NCBI RefSeq assembly: GCF_932526225.1
Contig: NC_064038.1
Span: forward strand, 2,420,001-2,484,000
Origin: Nematostella vectensis
Taxonomy: Eukaryota > Cnidaria > Anthozoa > Actiniaria > Edwardsiidae
Reading direction: 5' to 3'
Length of the DNA: 64,000 nucleotides
Position 1 is the first letter of the stretch. The number at the start of each line of letters is the position of its first letter. This document shows positions 36,054 through 51,032 of this stretch, in pieces. The notes below the pieces were generated by a model. The model was not told the DNA's origin. It ran no database searches and saw only the letters and a program-made list of their open reading frames with translations. The position numbers were made by a program, and so were the translations under genes.

Positions 36054-39046
36054 ACCACGGGCAATTTTAAGCTGAATTCCTCCTTCCCCTACTCCCCCAC
36101 CCCAGAAAAAAAAATAATAAAAGAAAACTAAAACTAAAACAAAACCAACAGAGACCCCCTCCAGCTATTTTCTCTTATTTTTTACAGCTATTTAAAGGGG
36201 CAGTGCCATGGTAAGTGCTTTCAATAGCTCTCTGAACCTGACACAATGAAATTTAGTAAACTCTAATACTGACTTATGAGCTTTTGGTACATGTGGGGGA
36301 CTTAAATTCAAAGAAAATGACCACAAACTGTCAATAAACATAGTTTCTATAAAATATTGCTTTCAATAAAATATTGCATATTATTTTAACAAGGTATTGA
36401 CAGCTTTTAAAAAGGTCAACTATTTGTAGGCGATTAAAAGCCTACAATAAACACTGACATGCGCAGTACCATGACGCTGTCCCTTTAAGTCTTTCATTGC
36501 CATAACGCCCTGAGACGCCTGTAAAATATAGGCCCAACTCCAAAACGTCAAAAATGCAAACTAAACATCACCAGACCCGGATACTCAAAGATTCATCCAA
36601 GGCATAGACGACCTGCAAAAGCGCATCTAAGCAATGTAATAGAATTGACTCTTTTGTCAAAATATCAACCTTAATTGCTGACCAATTCGTAATAAAATGC
36701 TTAAACTTAGAAACATTTCTTACCAAAAAAGACACAAAAATTCCGAACTACAAATAGAGACAAGCAAACACAGATCAAGTCACCAATAGATACCTTTATT
36801 GCGCTCCGTCAGGTCCCATTTTACAGCAATCAGTCACAATAATCAATGCTAGAACCTCCATTAGAAGCGAGTCACCATTGTTAGCCTATTTTGCATGCCT
36901 GCACTGCATCATGGGAGTCTTGGAAACACCTTGACAGACAGGCGGGCAATCTCCTCCAACAGAATCATAACAGTTTTTTTATAAGTCTCTTTGCCCCGAA
37001 GCCAAACAAAACATTTCCAGGTCCAAGAAACCCAGAATAAGCCTGAAAACAATTTTCAGTCAACGGTAGCTTAGCTTAACTGGTAGTGTTGGACTTGAAA
37101 TAGGGGGGGAGGTTTCTGTTTTCAGTCTGTTTTTCTTACAATGTTGCTCAAAAGTAACCAGGAGTGAAAGGGTTGAAGTGAAATACAGCTATACTTAGTC
37201 AGGGTAGACAGTATTGCGGATTTTTTCGATATTCTATGCGATTTTACAAACCTCTCCTCCTTTCGTCTTTCATTGCATTTTTATTTTTTTTAATGAATAT
37301 TTAGGCCGGTGAATAGCTTAATAAGCTCTACAAAGAAAAATAGAATCGCCAAATCTCACTTTTTTATTTCTATTTATTTTTGCTTTTTGCATGATATTAA
37401 AAAAAACGGTTCCTAAAAAAAACGTTTTTCTTTCTTCGCTTGTTTGATGTCCTGTACACGATAAAAGACAATGCGCCCGTGCGTTACGATGCCACGCGCC
37501 GACATAGCGAGCCCCCAAGGGACTCAAGACGCCCAAATAGACCTGTATTTTTTTTCACCCTCTATCTCAGCGAGCTGTGCGTGGCGTAACCGTATTACAG
37601 GCCTGGGATCCTGGTTATTGTCCTCCCCATTAATGCGCGGGTTGGAATACCTTGCAAGAGTGTTGTACAGCATATTCGCCGGAAATATCGGTGCTTGGGG
37701 CCTTCGGGTTCTTTACAGCCTTCCGTAAAAGCCTTGTGCTGCCATACCGATTGGGTAATCCGTATGTATGGTTTCCGTTTTGTTTTTCAGGTCGGGTTCG
37801 ATCCCATGCCAATGGCATTTTTTTCTTTTTTTTTTCTATTTTTTTTTGTAGAGCTTAACCCCTTTCACTCCTGTTTAGTTTTCGGAAAAATAATAAGAAG
37901 AAAAAAACAAGAAAAAAAAAAACAAAAAAAAAAACAGACCATCCAAACAACCGTCTGACTTTGGGGGGAGGAGTGTTGACTGGCCCTCCCCCTCGTGAAT
38001 TTTTCTCCGGATCTCCGGATCAATTCCGTAATGGCATCCATCGGAGTATGGAAATGGACCTGGAGGATACAAGCCTGGTATACATCATACATCTAGCAAA
38101 ATGAGCTTGCTAGATTTACTGATGTCAACATTAGAAAGGGGAGGGACACTCTTTTCATACAGTACAATATTGCAGTTGTTACCTATTATTGAATAAGTGG
38201 GTAACATGTCTTTGTTTATCAAACAAGGTCTATTTCTGAGACAAGCAAATTCAAGGGAGAGCTGTTGAAATAACAGGGGAATGTTGAAGGAAAAACAATT
38301 ATCTGATTAAAAAACTACTGTAGATTCCTTTGCACGAAGATAATAACAAACATAATTTTGATTGTTATTTAGGAGGAACGAGACGAGTTCTACAACATAC
38401 TATGAAAAGTATGTATTACTCATCTAAATTATACAAGTAAAAAATTCTATTTAAAAAAATACTGTAAGTAATTAGGTAAATCCTAAAACATGTATAACAT
38501 GTACAACACACTAAAAACTCCATGGCTATTGACTGTTTTCTACTCACATGTTTTTACAGTATATACAATTTCATTCTGGTACATCTTGTGGTCACTGTGC
38601 CATCTTCAGGGCTACACCCAAAGCACCTGTGCACCCCATCCACCTAAGGGTGTCGGCTGCACAGGTGTTCCTGATGAAGGAGGGTAAGGAGGGCAGGAAA
38701 AGGTTCTGCGACACCTTGCTTTTATGGACCCCTATGACTCCGAGTTGAGTGTGGCCCCTGTAGATGTTGACAGGTCAACCTCACAGCCACATGAAAGAAA
38801 TGCCTAATATCTTATGCTTTACAGTGAGTGTTTTGCAGTCAAGTTGGTTTCTGTTAGTGGGTAAAAATTATTATAAATAATTGTAATCATGACTATGGTC
38901 ACACTTTACATATAGAACTGTAAATGAATAGAAAAAAAGTATATATATCCAGTCAAACTACAAAATTGCATGATAATCTTGAAAGTGTTGAATAAAAGAC
39001 TGCAAAACCAACATCTTTTGTACTAGTTGCTTAGTTGGTTGAATTG
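36054..39046 (+). repeat. Array unit 13 (2993 bp)
   Basis: MITE core at 36196-36484. Almost the same as units 14 and 15, sharing TCCTCC for TCCCCC at about 37256, TTCACTCCTGTTTAG in the right terminus, and one extra A (36735-36739) that breaks the minus-strand 69-codon frame. Its leader is still the TTTTAAGC type. Confidence 0.95.
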
Positions 39047-42040
39047 ACCATGGGCAATTTAAAGCTGAATTCCTCTTTCCCCCACTCCCCCACCCCAGAA
39101 AAAAAATAATAAAAGAAAACTAAAACTAAAACAAAACCAACAGAGACCCCCTCCAGCTATTTTCTCTTATTTTTTACAGCTATTTAAAGGGGCAGTGCCA
39201 TGGTAAGTGCTTTCAATAGCTCTCTGAACCTGACACAATGAAATTTAGTAAACTCTAATACTGACTTATGAGCTTTTGGTACATGTGGGGGACTTAAATT
39301 CAAAGAAAATGACCACAAACTGTCAATAAACATAGTTTCTATAAAATATTGCTTTCAATAAAATATTGCATATTATTTTAACAAGGTATTGACAGCTTTT
39401 AAAAAGGTCAACTATTTGTAGGCGATTAAAAGCCTACAATAAACACTGACATGCGCAGTACCATGACGCTGTCCTTTTAAGTCTTTCATTGCCATAACGC
39501 CCTGAGACGCCTGTAAAATATAGGCCCAACTCCAAAACGTCAAAAATGCAAACTAAACATCACCAGACCCGGATACTCATAGATTCATCCAAGGCATAGA
39601 CGACCTGCAAAAGCGCATCTAAGCAATGTAATAGAATTGACTCTTTTGTCAAAATATCAACCTTAATTGCTGACCAATTCGTAATAAAATGCTTAAACTT
39701 AGAAACATTTCTTACCAAAAAAGACACAAAAATTCCGAACTACAAATAGAGACAAGCAAACACAGATCAAGTCACCAATAGATACCTTTATTGCGCTCCG
39801 TCAGGTCCCATTTTACAGCAATCAGTCACAATAATCAATGCTAGAACCTCCATTAGAAGCGAGTCACCATTGTTAGCCTATTTTGCATGCCTGCACTGCA
39901 TCATGGGAGTCTTGGAAACACCTTGACAGACAGGCGGGCAATCTCCTCCAACAGAATCATAACAGTTTTTTTATAAGTCTCTTTGCCCCGAAGCCAAACA
40001 AAACATTTCCAGGTCCAAGAAACCCAGAATAAGCCTGAAAACAATTTTCAGTCAACGGTAGCTTAGCTTAACTGGTAGTGTTGGACTTGAAATAGGGGGG
40101 GAGGTTTCTGTTTTCAGTCTGTTTTTCTTACAATGTTGCTCAAAAGTAACCAGGAGTGAAAGGGTTGAAGTGAAATACAGCTATACTTAGTCAGGGTAGA
40201 CAGTATTGCGGATTTTTTCGATATTCTATGCGATTTTACAAACCTCTCCTCCTTACGTCTTTCATTGCATTTTTATTTTTTTTAATGAATATTTAGGCCG
40301 GTGAATAGCTTAATAAGCTCTACAAAGAAAAATAGAATCGCCAAATCTCACTTTTTTATTTCTATTTATTTTTGCTTTTTGCATGATATTAAAAAAAACG
40401 GTTCCTAAAAAAAACGTTTTTCTTTCTTCGCTTGTTTGATGTCCTGTACACGATAAAAGACAATGCGCCCGTGCGTTACGATGCCACGCGCCGACATAGC
40501 GAGCCCCCAAGGGACTCAAGACGCCCAAATAGACCTGTATTTTTTTTCACCCTCTATCTCAGCGAGCTGTGCGTGGCGTAACCGTATTACAGGCCTGGGA
40601 TCCTGGTTATTGTCCTCCCCATTAATGCGCGGGTTGGAATACCTTGCAAGAGTGTTGTACAGCATATTCGCCGGAAATATCGGTGCTTGGGGCCTTCGGG
40701 TTCTTTACAGCCTTCCGTAAAAGCCTTGTGCTGCCATACCGATTGGGTAATCCGTATGTATGGTTTCCGTTTTGTTTTTCAGGTCGGGTTCGATCCCATG
40801 CCAATGGCATTTTTTTCTTTTTTTTTTCTATTTTTTTTTTCGTAGAGCTTAACCCCTTTCACTCCTGTTTAGTTTTCGGAAAAATAAGAAGAAGAAAAAA
40901 ACAAGAAAAAAAAAAACAAAAAAAAAAACAGACCATCCAAACAACCGTCTGACTTTGGGGGGAGGAGTGTTGACTGGCCCTCCCCCTCGTGAATTTTTCT
41001 CCGGATCTCCGGATCAATTCCGTAATGGCATCCATCGGAGTATGGAAATGGACCTGGAGGATACAAGCCTGGTATACATCATACATCTAGCAAAATGAGC
41101 TTGCTAGATTTACTGATGTCAACATTAGAAAGGGGAGGGACACTCTTTTCATACAGTACAATATTGCAGTTGTTACCTATTATTGAATAAGTGGGTAACA
41201 TGTCTTTGTTTATCAAACAAGGTCTATTTCTGAGACAAGCAAATTCAAGGGAGAGCTGTTGAAATAACAGGGGAATGTTGAAGGAAAAACAATTATCTGA
41301 TTAAAAAACTACTGTAGATTCCTTTGCACGAAGATAATAACAAACATAATTTTGATTGTTATTTAGGAGGAACGAGACGAGTTCTACAACATACTATGAA
41401 AAGTATGTATTACTCATCTAAATTATACAAGTAAAAAATTCTATTTAAAAAAATACTGTAAGTAATTAGGTAAATCCTAAAACATGTATAACATGTACAA
41501 CACACTAAAAACTCCATGGCTATTGACTGTTTTCTACTCACATGTTTTTACAGTATATACAATTTCATTCTGGTACATCTTGTGGTCACTGTGCCATCTT
41601 CAGGGCTACACCCAAAGCACCTGTGCACCCCATCCACCTAAGGGTGTCGGCTGCACAGGTGTTCCTGATGAAGGAGGGTAAGGAGGGCAGGAAAAGGTTC
41701 TGCGACACCTTGCTTTTATGGACCCCTATGACTCCGAGTTGAGTGTGGCCCCTGTAGATGTTGACAGGTCAACCTCACAGCCACATGAAAGAAATGCCTA
41801 ATATCTTATGCTTTACAGTGAGTGTTTTGCAGTCAAGTTGGTTTCTGTTAGTGGGTAAAAATTATTATAAATAATTGTAATCATGACTATGGTCACACTT
41901 TACATATAGAACTGTAAATGAATAGAAAAAAAGTATATATATCCAGTCAAACTACAAAATTGCATGATAATCTTGAAAGTGTTGAATAAAAGACTGCAAA
42001 ACCAACATCTTTTGTACTAGTTGCTTAGTTGGTTGAATTG
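39047..42040 (+). repeat. Array unit 14 (2994 bp, twin of unit 15)
   Basis: MITE core at 39188-39476, with the right terminus changed from CCCT to CCTT as in units 15-18. I see no difference between this copy and unit 15, including the long A-runs; both are 2994 bp. Confidence 0.95.
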
Positions 42041-45034
42041 ACCATGGGCAATTTAAAGCTGAATTCCTCTTTCCCCCACTCCCCCACCCCAGAAAAAAAA
42101 TAATAAAAGAAAACTAAAACTAAAACAAAACCAACAGAGACCCCCTCCAGCTATTTTCTCTTATTTTTTACAGCTATTTAAAGGGGCAGTGCCATGGTAA
42201 GTGCTTTCAATAGCTCTCTGAACCTGACACAATGAAATTTAGTAAACTCTAATACTGACTTATGAGCTTTTGGTACATGTGGGGGACTTAAATTCAAAGA
42301 AAATGACCACAAACTGTCAATAAACATAGTTTCTATAAAATATTGCTTTCAATAAAATATTGCATATTATTTTAACAAGGTATTGACAGCTTTTAAAAAG
42401 GTCAACTATTTGTAGGCGATTAAAAGCCTACAATAAACACTGACATGCGCAGTACCATGACGCTGTCCTTTTAAGTCTTTCATTGCCATAACGCCCTGAG
42501 ACGCCTGTAAAATATAGGCCCAACTCCAAAACGTCAAAAATGCAAACTAAACATCACCAGACCCGGATACTCATAGATTCATCCAAGGCATAGACGACCT
42601 GCAAAAGCGCATCTAAGCAATGTAATAGAATTGACTCTTTTGTCAAAATATCAACCTTAATTGCTGACCAATTCGTAATAAAATGCTTAAACTTAGAAAC
42701 ATTTCTTACCAAAAAAGACACAAAAATTCCGAACTACAAATAGAGACAAGCAAACACAGATCAAGTCACCAATAGATACCTTTATTGCGCTCCGTCAGGT
42801 CCCATTTTACAGCAATCAGTCACAATAATCAATGCTAGAACCTCCATTAGAAGCGAGTCACCATTGTTAGCCTATTTTGCATGCCTGCACTGCATCATGG
42901 GAGTCTTGGAAACACCTTGACAGACAGGCGGGCAATCTCCTCCAACAGAATCATAACAGTTTTTTTATAAGTCTCTTTGCCCCGAAGCCAAACAAAACAT
43001 TTCCAGGTCCAAGAAACCCAGAATAAGCCTGAAAACAATTTTCAGTCAACGGTAGCTTAGCTTAACTGGTAGTGTTGGACTTGAAATAGGGGGGGAGGTT
43101 TCTGTTTTCAGTCTGTTTTTCTTACAATGTTGCTCAAAAGTAACCAGGAGTGAAAGGGTTGAAGTGAAATACAGCTATACTTAGTCAGGGTAGACAGTAT
43201 TGCGGATTTTTTCGATATTCTATGCGATTTTACAAACCTCTCCTCCTTACGTCTTTCATTGCATTTTTATTTTTTTTAATGAATATTTAGGCCGGTGAAT
43301 AGCTTAATAAGCTCTACAAAGAAAAATAGAATCGCCAAATCTCACTTTTTTATTTCTATTTATTTTTGCTTTTTGCATGATATTAAAAAAAACGGTTCCT
43401 AAAAAAAACGTTTTTCTTTCTTCGCTTGTTTGATGTCCTGTACACGATAAAAGACAATGCGCCCGTGCGTTACGATGCCACGCGCCGACATAGCGAGCCC
43501 CCAAGGGACTCAAGACGCCCAAATAGACCTGTATTTTTTTTCACCCTCTATCTCAGCGAGCTGTGCGTGGCGTAACCGTATTACAGGCCTGGGATCCTGG
43601 TTATTGTCCTCCCCATTAATGCGCGGGTTGGAATACCTTGCAAGAGTGTTGTACAGCATATTCGCCGGAAATATCGGTGCTTGGGGCCTTCGGGTTCTTT
43701 ACAGCCTTCCGTAAAAGCCTTGTGCTGCCATACCGATTGGGTAATCCGTATGTATGGTTTCCGTTTTGTTTTTCAGGTCGGGTTCGATCCCATGCCAATG
43801 GCATTTTTTTCTTTTTTTTTTCTATTTTTTTTTTCGTAGAGCTTAACCCCTTTCACTCCTGTTTAGTTTTCGGAAAAATAAGAAGAAGAAAAAAACAAGA
43901 AAAAAAAAAACAAAAAAAAAAACAGACCATCCAAACAACCGTCTGACTTTGGGGGGAGGAGTGTTGACTGGCCCTCCCCCTCGTGAATTTTTCTCCGGAT
44001 CTCCGGATCAATTCCGTAATGGCATCCATCGGAGTATGGAAATGGACCTGGAGGATACAAGCCTGGTATACATCATACATCTAGCAAAATGAGCTTGCTA
44101 GATTTACTGATGTCAACATTAGAAAGGGGAGGGACACTCTTTTCATACAGTACAATATTGCAGTTGTTACCTATTATTGAATAAGTGGGTAACATGTCTT
44201 TGTTTATCAAACAAGGTCTATTTCTGAGACAAGCAAATTCAAGGGAGAGCTGTTGAAATAACAGGGGAATGTTGAAGGAAAAACAATTATCTGATTAAAA
44301 AACTACTGTAGATTCCTTTGCACGAAGATAATAACAAACATAATTTTGATTGTTATTTAGGAGGAACGAGACGAGTTCTACAACATACTATGAAAAGTAT
44401 GTATTACTCATCTAAATTATACAAGTAAAAAATTCTATTTAAAAAAATACTGTAAGTAATTAGGTAAATCCTAAAACATGTATAACATGTACAACACACT
44501 AAAAACTCCATGGCTATTGACTGTTTTCTACTCACATGTTTTTACAGTATATACAATTTCATTCTGGTACATCTTGTGGTCACTGTGCCATCTTCAGGGC
44601 TACACCCAAAGCACCTGTGCACCCCATCCACCTAAGGGTGTCGGCTGCACAGGTGTTCCTGATGAAGGAGGGTAAGGAGGGCAGGAAAAGGTTCTGCGAC
44701 ACCTTGCTTTTATGGACCCCTATGACTCCGAGTTGAGTGTGGCCCCTGTAGATGTTGACAGGTCAACCTCACAGCCACATGAAAGAAATGCCTAATATCT
44801 TATGCTTTACAGTGAGTGTTTTGCAGTCAAGTTGGTTTCTGTTAGTGGGTAAAAATTATTATAAATAATTGTAATCATGACTATGGTCACACTTTACATA
44901 TAGAACTGTAAATGAATAGAAAAAAAGTATATATATCCAGTCAAACTACAAAATTGCATGATAATCTTGAAAGTGTTGAATAAAAGACTGCAAAACCAAC
45001 ATCTTTTGTACTAGTTGCTTAGTTGGTTGAATTG
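42041..45034 (+). repeat. Array unit 15 (2994 bp, twin of unit 14)
   Basis: MITE core at 42182-42470. Every landmark I checked is displaced from unit 14 by exactly 2994 bp, including three successive A-runs of 7, 11 and 11. Such agreement in homopolymers indicates a very recent duplication or an assembly duplication. Confidence 0.95.
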
Positions 45035-48000
45035 ACCATGGGCAATTTAAAGCTGAATTCCTCTTTCCCCCACTCCCCCACCCCAGAAAAAAAATAATAA
45101 AAGAAAACTAAAACTAAAACAAAACCAACAGAGACCCCCTCCAGCTATTTTCTCTTATTTTTTACAGCTATTTAAAGGGGCAGTGCCATGGTAAGTGCTT
45201 TCAATAGCTCTCTGAACCTGACACAATGAAATTTAGTAAACTCTAATACTGACTTATGAGCTTTTGGTACATGTGGGGGACTTAAATTCAAAGAAAATGA
45301 CCACAAACTGTCAATAAACATAGTTTCTATAAAATATTGCTTTCAATAAAATATTGCATATTATTTTAACAAGGTATTGACAGCTTTTAAAAAGGTCAAC
45401 TATTTGTAGGCGATTAAAAGCCTACAATAAACACTGACATGCGCAGTACCATGACGCTGTCCTTTTAAGTCTTTCATTGCCATAACGCCCTGAGACGCCT
45501 GTAAAATATAGGCCCAACTCCAAAACGTCAAAAATGCAAACTAAACATCACCAGACCCGGATACTCATAGATTCATCCAAGGCATAGACGACCTGCAAAA
45601 GCGCATCTAAGCAATGTAATAGAATTGACTCTTTTGTCAAAATATCAACCTTAATTGCTGACCAATTCGTAATAAAATGCTTAAACTTAGAAACATTTCT
45701 TACCAAAAAAGACACAAAATTCCGAACTACAAATAGAGACAAGCAAACACAGATCAAGTCACCAATAGATACCTTTATTGCGCTCCGTCAGGTCCCATTT
45801 TACAGCAATCAGTCACAATAATCAGTGCTAGAACCTCCATTAGAAGCGAGTCACCATTGTTAGCCTATTTTTCATGCCTGCACTGCATCATGGGAGTCTT
45901 GGAAACACCTTGACAGACAGGCGGGCAATCTCCTCCAACAGAATCATAACAGTTTTTTTTATAAGTCTCTTTGCCCCGAAGCCAAACAAAACATTTCCAG
46001 GTCCAAGAAACCCAGAATAAGCCTGAAAACAATTTTCAGTCAACGGTAGCTTAGCTTAACTGGTAGTGTTGGACTTGAAATAGGGGGGGAGGTTTCTGTT
46101 TTCATTCTGTTTTTCTTACAATGTTGCTCAAAAGTAACCAGGAGTGAAAGGGTTGAAGTGAAATACAGCTATACTTAGTCAGGGTAGACAGTATTGCGGA
46201 TTTTTTCGATATTCTATGCGATTTTACAAACCTCTCCTCCTTACGTCTTTCATTGCATTTTTATTTTTTTTTAATGAATATTTAGGCCGGTGAATAGCTT
46301 AATAAGCTCTACAAAGAAAAATAGAATCGCCAAATCGCACTTTTTTTATTTCTATTTATTTTTTGCTTTTTGCATGATATTAAAAAAACGGTTCCTTAAA
46401 AAACGTTTTTGTTTATTCGCTTGTTTGATGTCCTGTACACGATAAAAGACAATGCGCCCGTGCGTTACGATGCCACGCGCCGACATAGCGAGCCCCCAAG
46501 GGACTCAAGACGCCCAAATAGACCTGTATTTTTTTCCACCCTCTATCTCAGCGAGCTGTGCGTGGCGTAACCGTATTACAGGCCTGGGATCCTGGTTATT
46601 GTCCTCCCCATTAATGCGCGGGTCGGAATACCTTGCAAGAGTGTTGTACAGCATATTCGCCGGAAATATCGGTGCTTGGGGCCTTCGAGTTCTTTACAGC
46701 CTTCCGTAAAAGCCTTGTGCTGCCATACCGATTGGGTAATCCGTATGTATGGTTTCCGTTTTGTTTTTCAGGTCGGGTTCGATCCCATGCCAATGGCATT
46801 TTTTTCTTTTTTTTTTCTATTTTTTTTTTTTTCGTAGAGCTTAACCCCTTTCACTCCTGTTTAGTTTTCGGAAAAATAATAAGAAGAAAAAAACAAGAAA
46901 AAAAAAACAAAAAAAAAAAAAAACAGACCATCCAAACAACCGTCTGACTTTGGGGGGAGGAGTGTTGACTGGCCCTCCCCCTCGTGAATTTTTCTCCGGA
47001 TCTCCGAATCAATTCCGTAATGGCATCCATCGGAGTATGGAAATGGACCTGGAGGATACAAGCCTGGTATACATCATACATCTAGCAAAATGAGCTTGCT
47101 AGATTTACTGATGTCAACATTAGAAAGGGGAGGGACACTCTTTTCATACAGTACAATATTGCAGTTGTTACCTATTATTGAATAAGTGGGTAACATGTCT
47201 TTGTTTATCAAACAAGGTCTATTTCTGAGACAAGCAAATTCAAGGGAGAGCTGTTGAAATAACAGGGGAATGTTGAAGAAAAAACAATTATCTGATTAAA
47301 AAACTACTGTAGATTCCTTTGCACGAAGATAATAACAAACATAATTTTGATTGTTATTTAGGAGGAACGAGACGAGTTCTACAACATACTATGAAAAGTA
47401 TGTATTACTCATCTAAATTATACAAGTAAAAAATTCTATTTAAAAAAATACTGTAAGTAATTAGGTAAATCCTAAAACATGTATAACATGTACAACACAC
47501 TAAAAACTCCATGGCTATTGACTGTTTTCTACTCACATGTTTTTACAGTATATACAATTTCATTCTGGTACATCTTGTGGTCACTGTGCCATCTTCAGGG
47601 CTACACCCAAAGCACCTGTGCACCCCATCCACCTAAGGGTGTCGGCTGCACAGGTGTTCCTGATGAAGGAGGGTAAGGAGGGCAGGAAAAGGTTCTGCGA
47701 CACCTTGCTTTTATGGACCCCTATGACTCCGAGTTGAGTGTGGCCCCTGTAGATGTTGACAGGTCAACCTCACAGCCACATGAAAGAAATGCCTAATATC
47801 TTATGCTTTACAGTGAGTGTTTTGCAGTCAAGTTGGTTTCTGTTAGTGGGTAAAAATTATTATAAATAATTGTAATCATGACTATGGTCACACTTTACAT
47901 ATAGAACTGTAAATGAATAGAAAAAAAGTATATATATCCAGTCAAACTACAGAATTGCATGATAATCTTGAAAGTGTTGAATAAAAGACTGCAAAACCAA

Positions 48001-48035
48001 CATCTTTTGTACTAGTTGCTTAGTTGGTTGAATTG
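45035..48035 (+). repeat. Array unit 16 (3001 bp, mosaic)
   Basis: MITE core at 45176-45464. The flanks are of the unit 13-15 type (TCCTCCTT at about 46234 and TTTCACTCCTGTTTAG at about 46848), while roughly 46320-46800 is of the unit 7/8 type (CCTTAAAAAACG, T7CC, GGGTCGG, CTTCGAGTTC). Confidence 0.95.
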
Positions 48036-51032
48036 ACCATGGGCAATTTAAAGCTGAATTCCTCTTTCCCCCACTCCCCCACCCCAGAAAAAAAATAATA
48101 AAAGAAAACTAAAACTAAAACAAAACCAACAGAGACCCCCTCCAGCTATTTTCTCTTATTTTTTACAGCTATTTAAAGGGGCAGTGCCATGGTAAGTGCT
48201 TTCAATAGCTCTCTGAACCTGACACAATGAAATTTAGTAAACTCTAATACTGACTTATGAGCTTTTGGTACATGTGGGGGACTTAAATTCAAAGAAAATG
48301 ACCACAAACTGTCAATAAACATAGTTTCTATAAAATATTGCTTTCAATAAAATATTGCATATTATTTTAACAAGGTATTGACAGCTTTTAAAAAGGTCAA
48401 CTATTTCTAGGCGATTAAAAGCCTACAATAAACACTGACATGCGCAGTACCATGACGCTGTCCTTTTAAGTCTTTCATTGCCATAACGCCCTGAGACGCC
48501 TGTAAAATATAGGCCCAACTCCAAAACGTCAAAAATGCAAACTAAACATCACCAGACCCGGATACTCATAGATTCATCCAAGGCATAGACGACCTGCAAA
48601 AGCGCATCTAAGCAATGTAATAGAATTGACTCTTTTGTCAAAATATCAACCTTAATTGCTGACCAATTCGTAATAAAATGCTTAAACTTAGAAACATTTC
48701 TTACCAAAAAAGACACAAAATTCCGAACTACAAATAGAGACAAGCAAACACAGATCAAGTCACCAATAGATACCTTTATTGCGCTCCGTCAGGTCCCATT
48801 TTACAGCAATCAGTCACAATAATCAATGCTAGAACCTCCATTAGAAGCGAGTCACCATTGTTAGCCTATTTTGCATGCCTGCACTGCATCATGGGAGTCT
48901 TGGAAACACCTTGACAGACAGGCGGGCAATCTCCTCCAACAGAATCATAACAGTTTTTTTATAAGTCTCTTTGCCCCGAAGCCAAACAAAACATTTCCAG
49001 GTCCAAGAAACCCAGAATAAGACTGAAAACAATTTTCAGTCAACGGTAGCTTAGCTTAACTGGTAGTGTTGGACTTGAAATAGGGGGGGAGGTTTCTGTT
49101 TTCAGTCTGTTTTTCTTACAATGTTGCTCAAAAGTAACCAGGAGTGAAAGGGTTGAAGTGAAATACAGCTATACTTAGTCAGGGTAGACAGTATTGCGGA
49201 TTTTTTCGATATTCTATGCGATTTTACAAACCTCTCCTCCTTACGTCTTTCATTGCATTTTTATTTTTTTTAATGAATATTTAGGCCGGTGAATAGCTTA
49301 ATAAGCTCTACAAAGAAAAATAGAATCGCCAAATCGCACTTTTTTATTTCTATTTATTTTTGCTTTTTGCATGATATTAAGAAAACGGTTCCTAAAAAAA
49401 ACGTTTTTCTTTCTTCGCTTGTTTGATGTCCTGTACACGATAAAAGACAATGCGCCCGTGCGTTACGATGCCACGCGCCGACATAGCGAGCCCCCAAGGG
49501 ACTCAAGACGCCCAAATAGACCTGTATTTTTTTTCACCCTCTATCTCAGCGAGCTGTGCGTGGCGTAACCGTATTACAGGCCTGGGATCCTGGTTATTGT
49601 CCTCCCCATTAATGCGCGGGTTGGAATACCTTGCAAGAGTGTTGTACAGCATATTCGCCGGAAATATCGGTGCTTGGGGCCTTCGGGTGCTTTACAGCCT
49701 TCCGTAAAAGCCTTGTGCTGCCATACCGATTGGGTAATCCGTATGTATGGTTTCCGTTTTGTTTTTCAGGTCGGGTTCGATCCCATGCCAATAGCATTTT
49801 TTTCTTTTTTTTTTCTATTTTTTTTTTTTTTCGTAGAGCTTAACCCCTTTCACTCCTGTGTAGTTTTCGGAAAAATAAGAAGAAGAAAAAAACAAGAAAA
49901 AAAAAAAAAAAAAAAAAAAACAGACCATCCAAACAACCGTCTGACTTTGGGGGGAGGAGTGTTGACTGGCCCTCCCCCTCGTGAATTTTTCTCCGGATCT
50001 CCGGATCAATTCCGTAATGGCATCCATCGGAGTATGGAAATGGACCTGGAGGATACAAGCCTGGTATACATCATACATCTAGCAAAATGAACTTGCTAGA
50101 TTTACTGATGTCAACATTAGAAAGGGGAGGGACACTCTTTTCATACAGTACAATATTGCAGTTGTTACCTATTATTGAATAAGTGGGTAACATGTCTTTG
50201 TTTATCAAACAAGGTCTATTTCTGAGACAAGCAAATTCAAGGGAGAGCTGTTGAAATAACAGGGGAATGTTGAAGGAAAAACAATTATCTGATTAAAAAA
50301 CTACTGTAGATTCCTTTGCACGAAGATAATAACAAACATAATTTTGATTGTTATTTAGGAGGAACGAGACGAGTTCTACAACATACTATGAAAAGTATGT
50401 ATTACTCATCTAAATTATACAAGTAAAAAATTCTATTTAAAAAAATACTGTAAGTAATTAGGTAAATCCTAAAACATGTATAACATGTACAACACACTAA
50501 AAACTCCATGGCTATTGACTGTTTTCTACTCACATGTTTTTACAGTATATACAATTTCATTCTGGTACATCTTGTGGTCACTGTGCCATCTTCAGGGCTA
50601 CACCCAAAGCACCTGTGCACCCCATCCACCTAAGGGTGTCGGCTGCACAGGTGTTCCTGATGAAGGAGGGTAAGGAGGGCAGGAAAAGGTTCTGCGACAC
50701 CTTGCTTTTATGGACCCCTATGACTCCGAGTTGAGTGTGGCCCCTGTAGATGTTGACAGGTCAACCTCACAGCCACATGAAAGAAATGCCTAATATCTTA
50801 TGCTTTACAGTGAGTGTTTTGCAGTCAAGTTGGTTTCTGTTAGTGGGTAAAAATTATTATAAATAATTGTAATCATGACTATGGTCACACTTTACATATA
50901 GAACTGTAAATGAATAGAAAAAAAGTATATATATCCAGTCAAACTACAGAATTGCATGATAATCTTGAAAGTGTTGAATAAAAGACTGCAAAACCAACAT
51001 CTTTTGTACTAGTTGCTTAGTTGGTTGAATTG
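48036..51032 (+). repeat. Array unit 17 (2997 bp)
   Basis: MITE core at 48177-48465. Has the AATAAGACTGAAAAC variant (49015) that elsewhere goes with the 323-bp module, yet lacks the module. A-run in the right terminus is extended to a near-pure tract (49896-49920). Loop base of the 9-bp hairpin changed (AATGAAC, about 50086). Confidence 0.95.
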
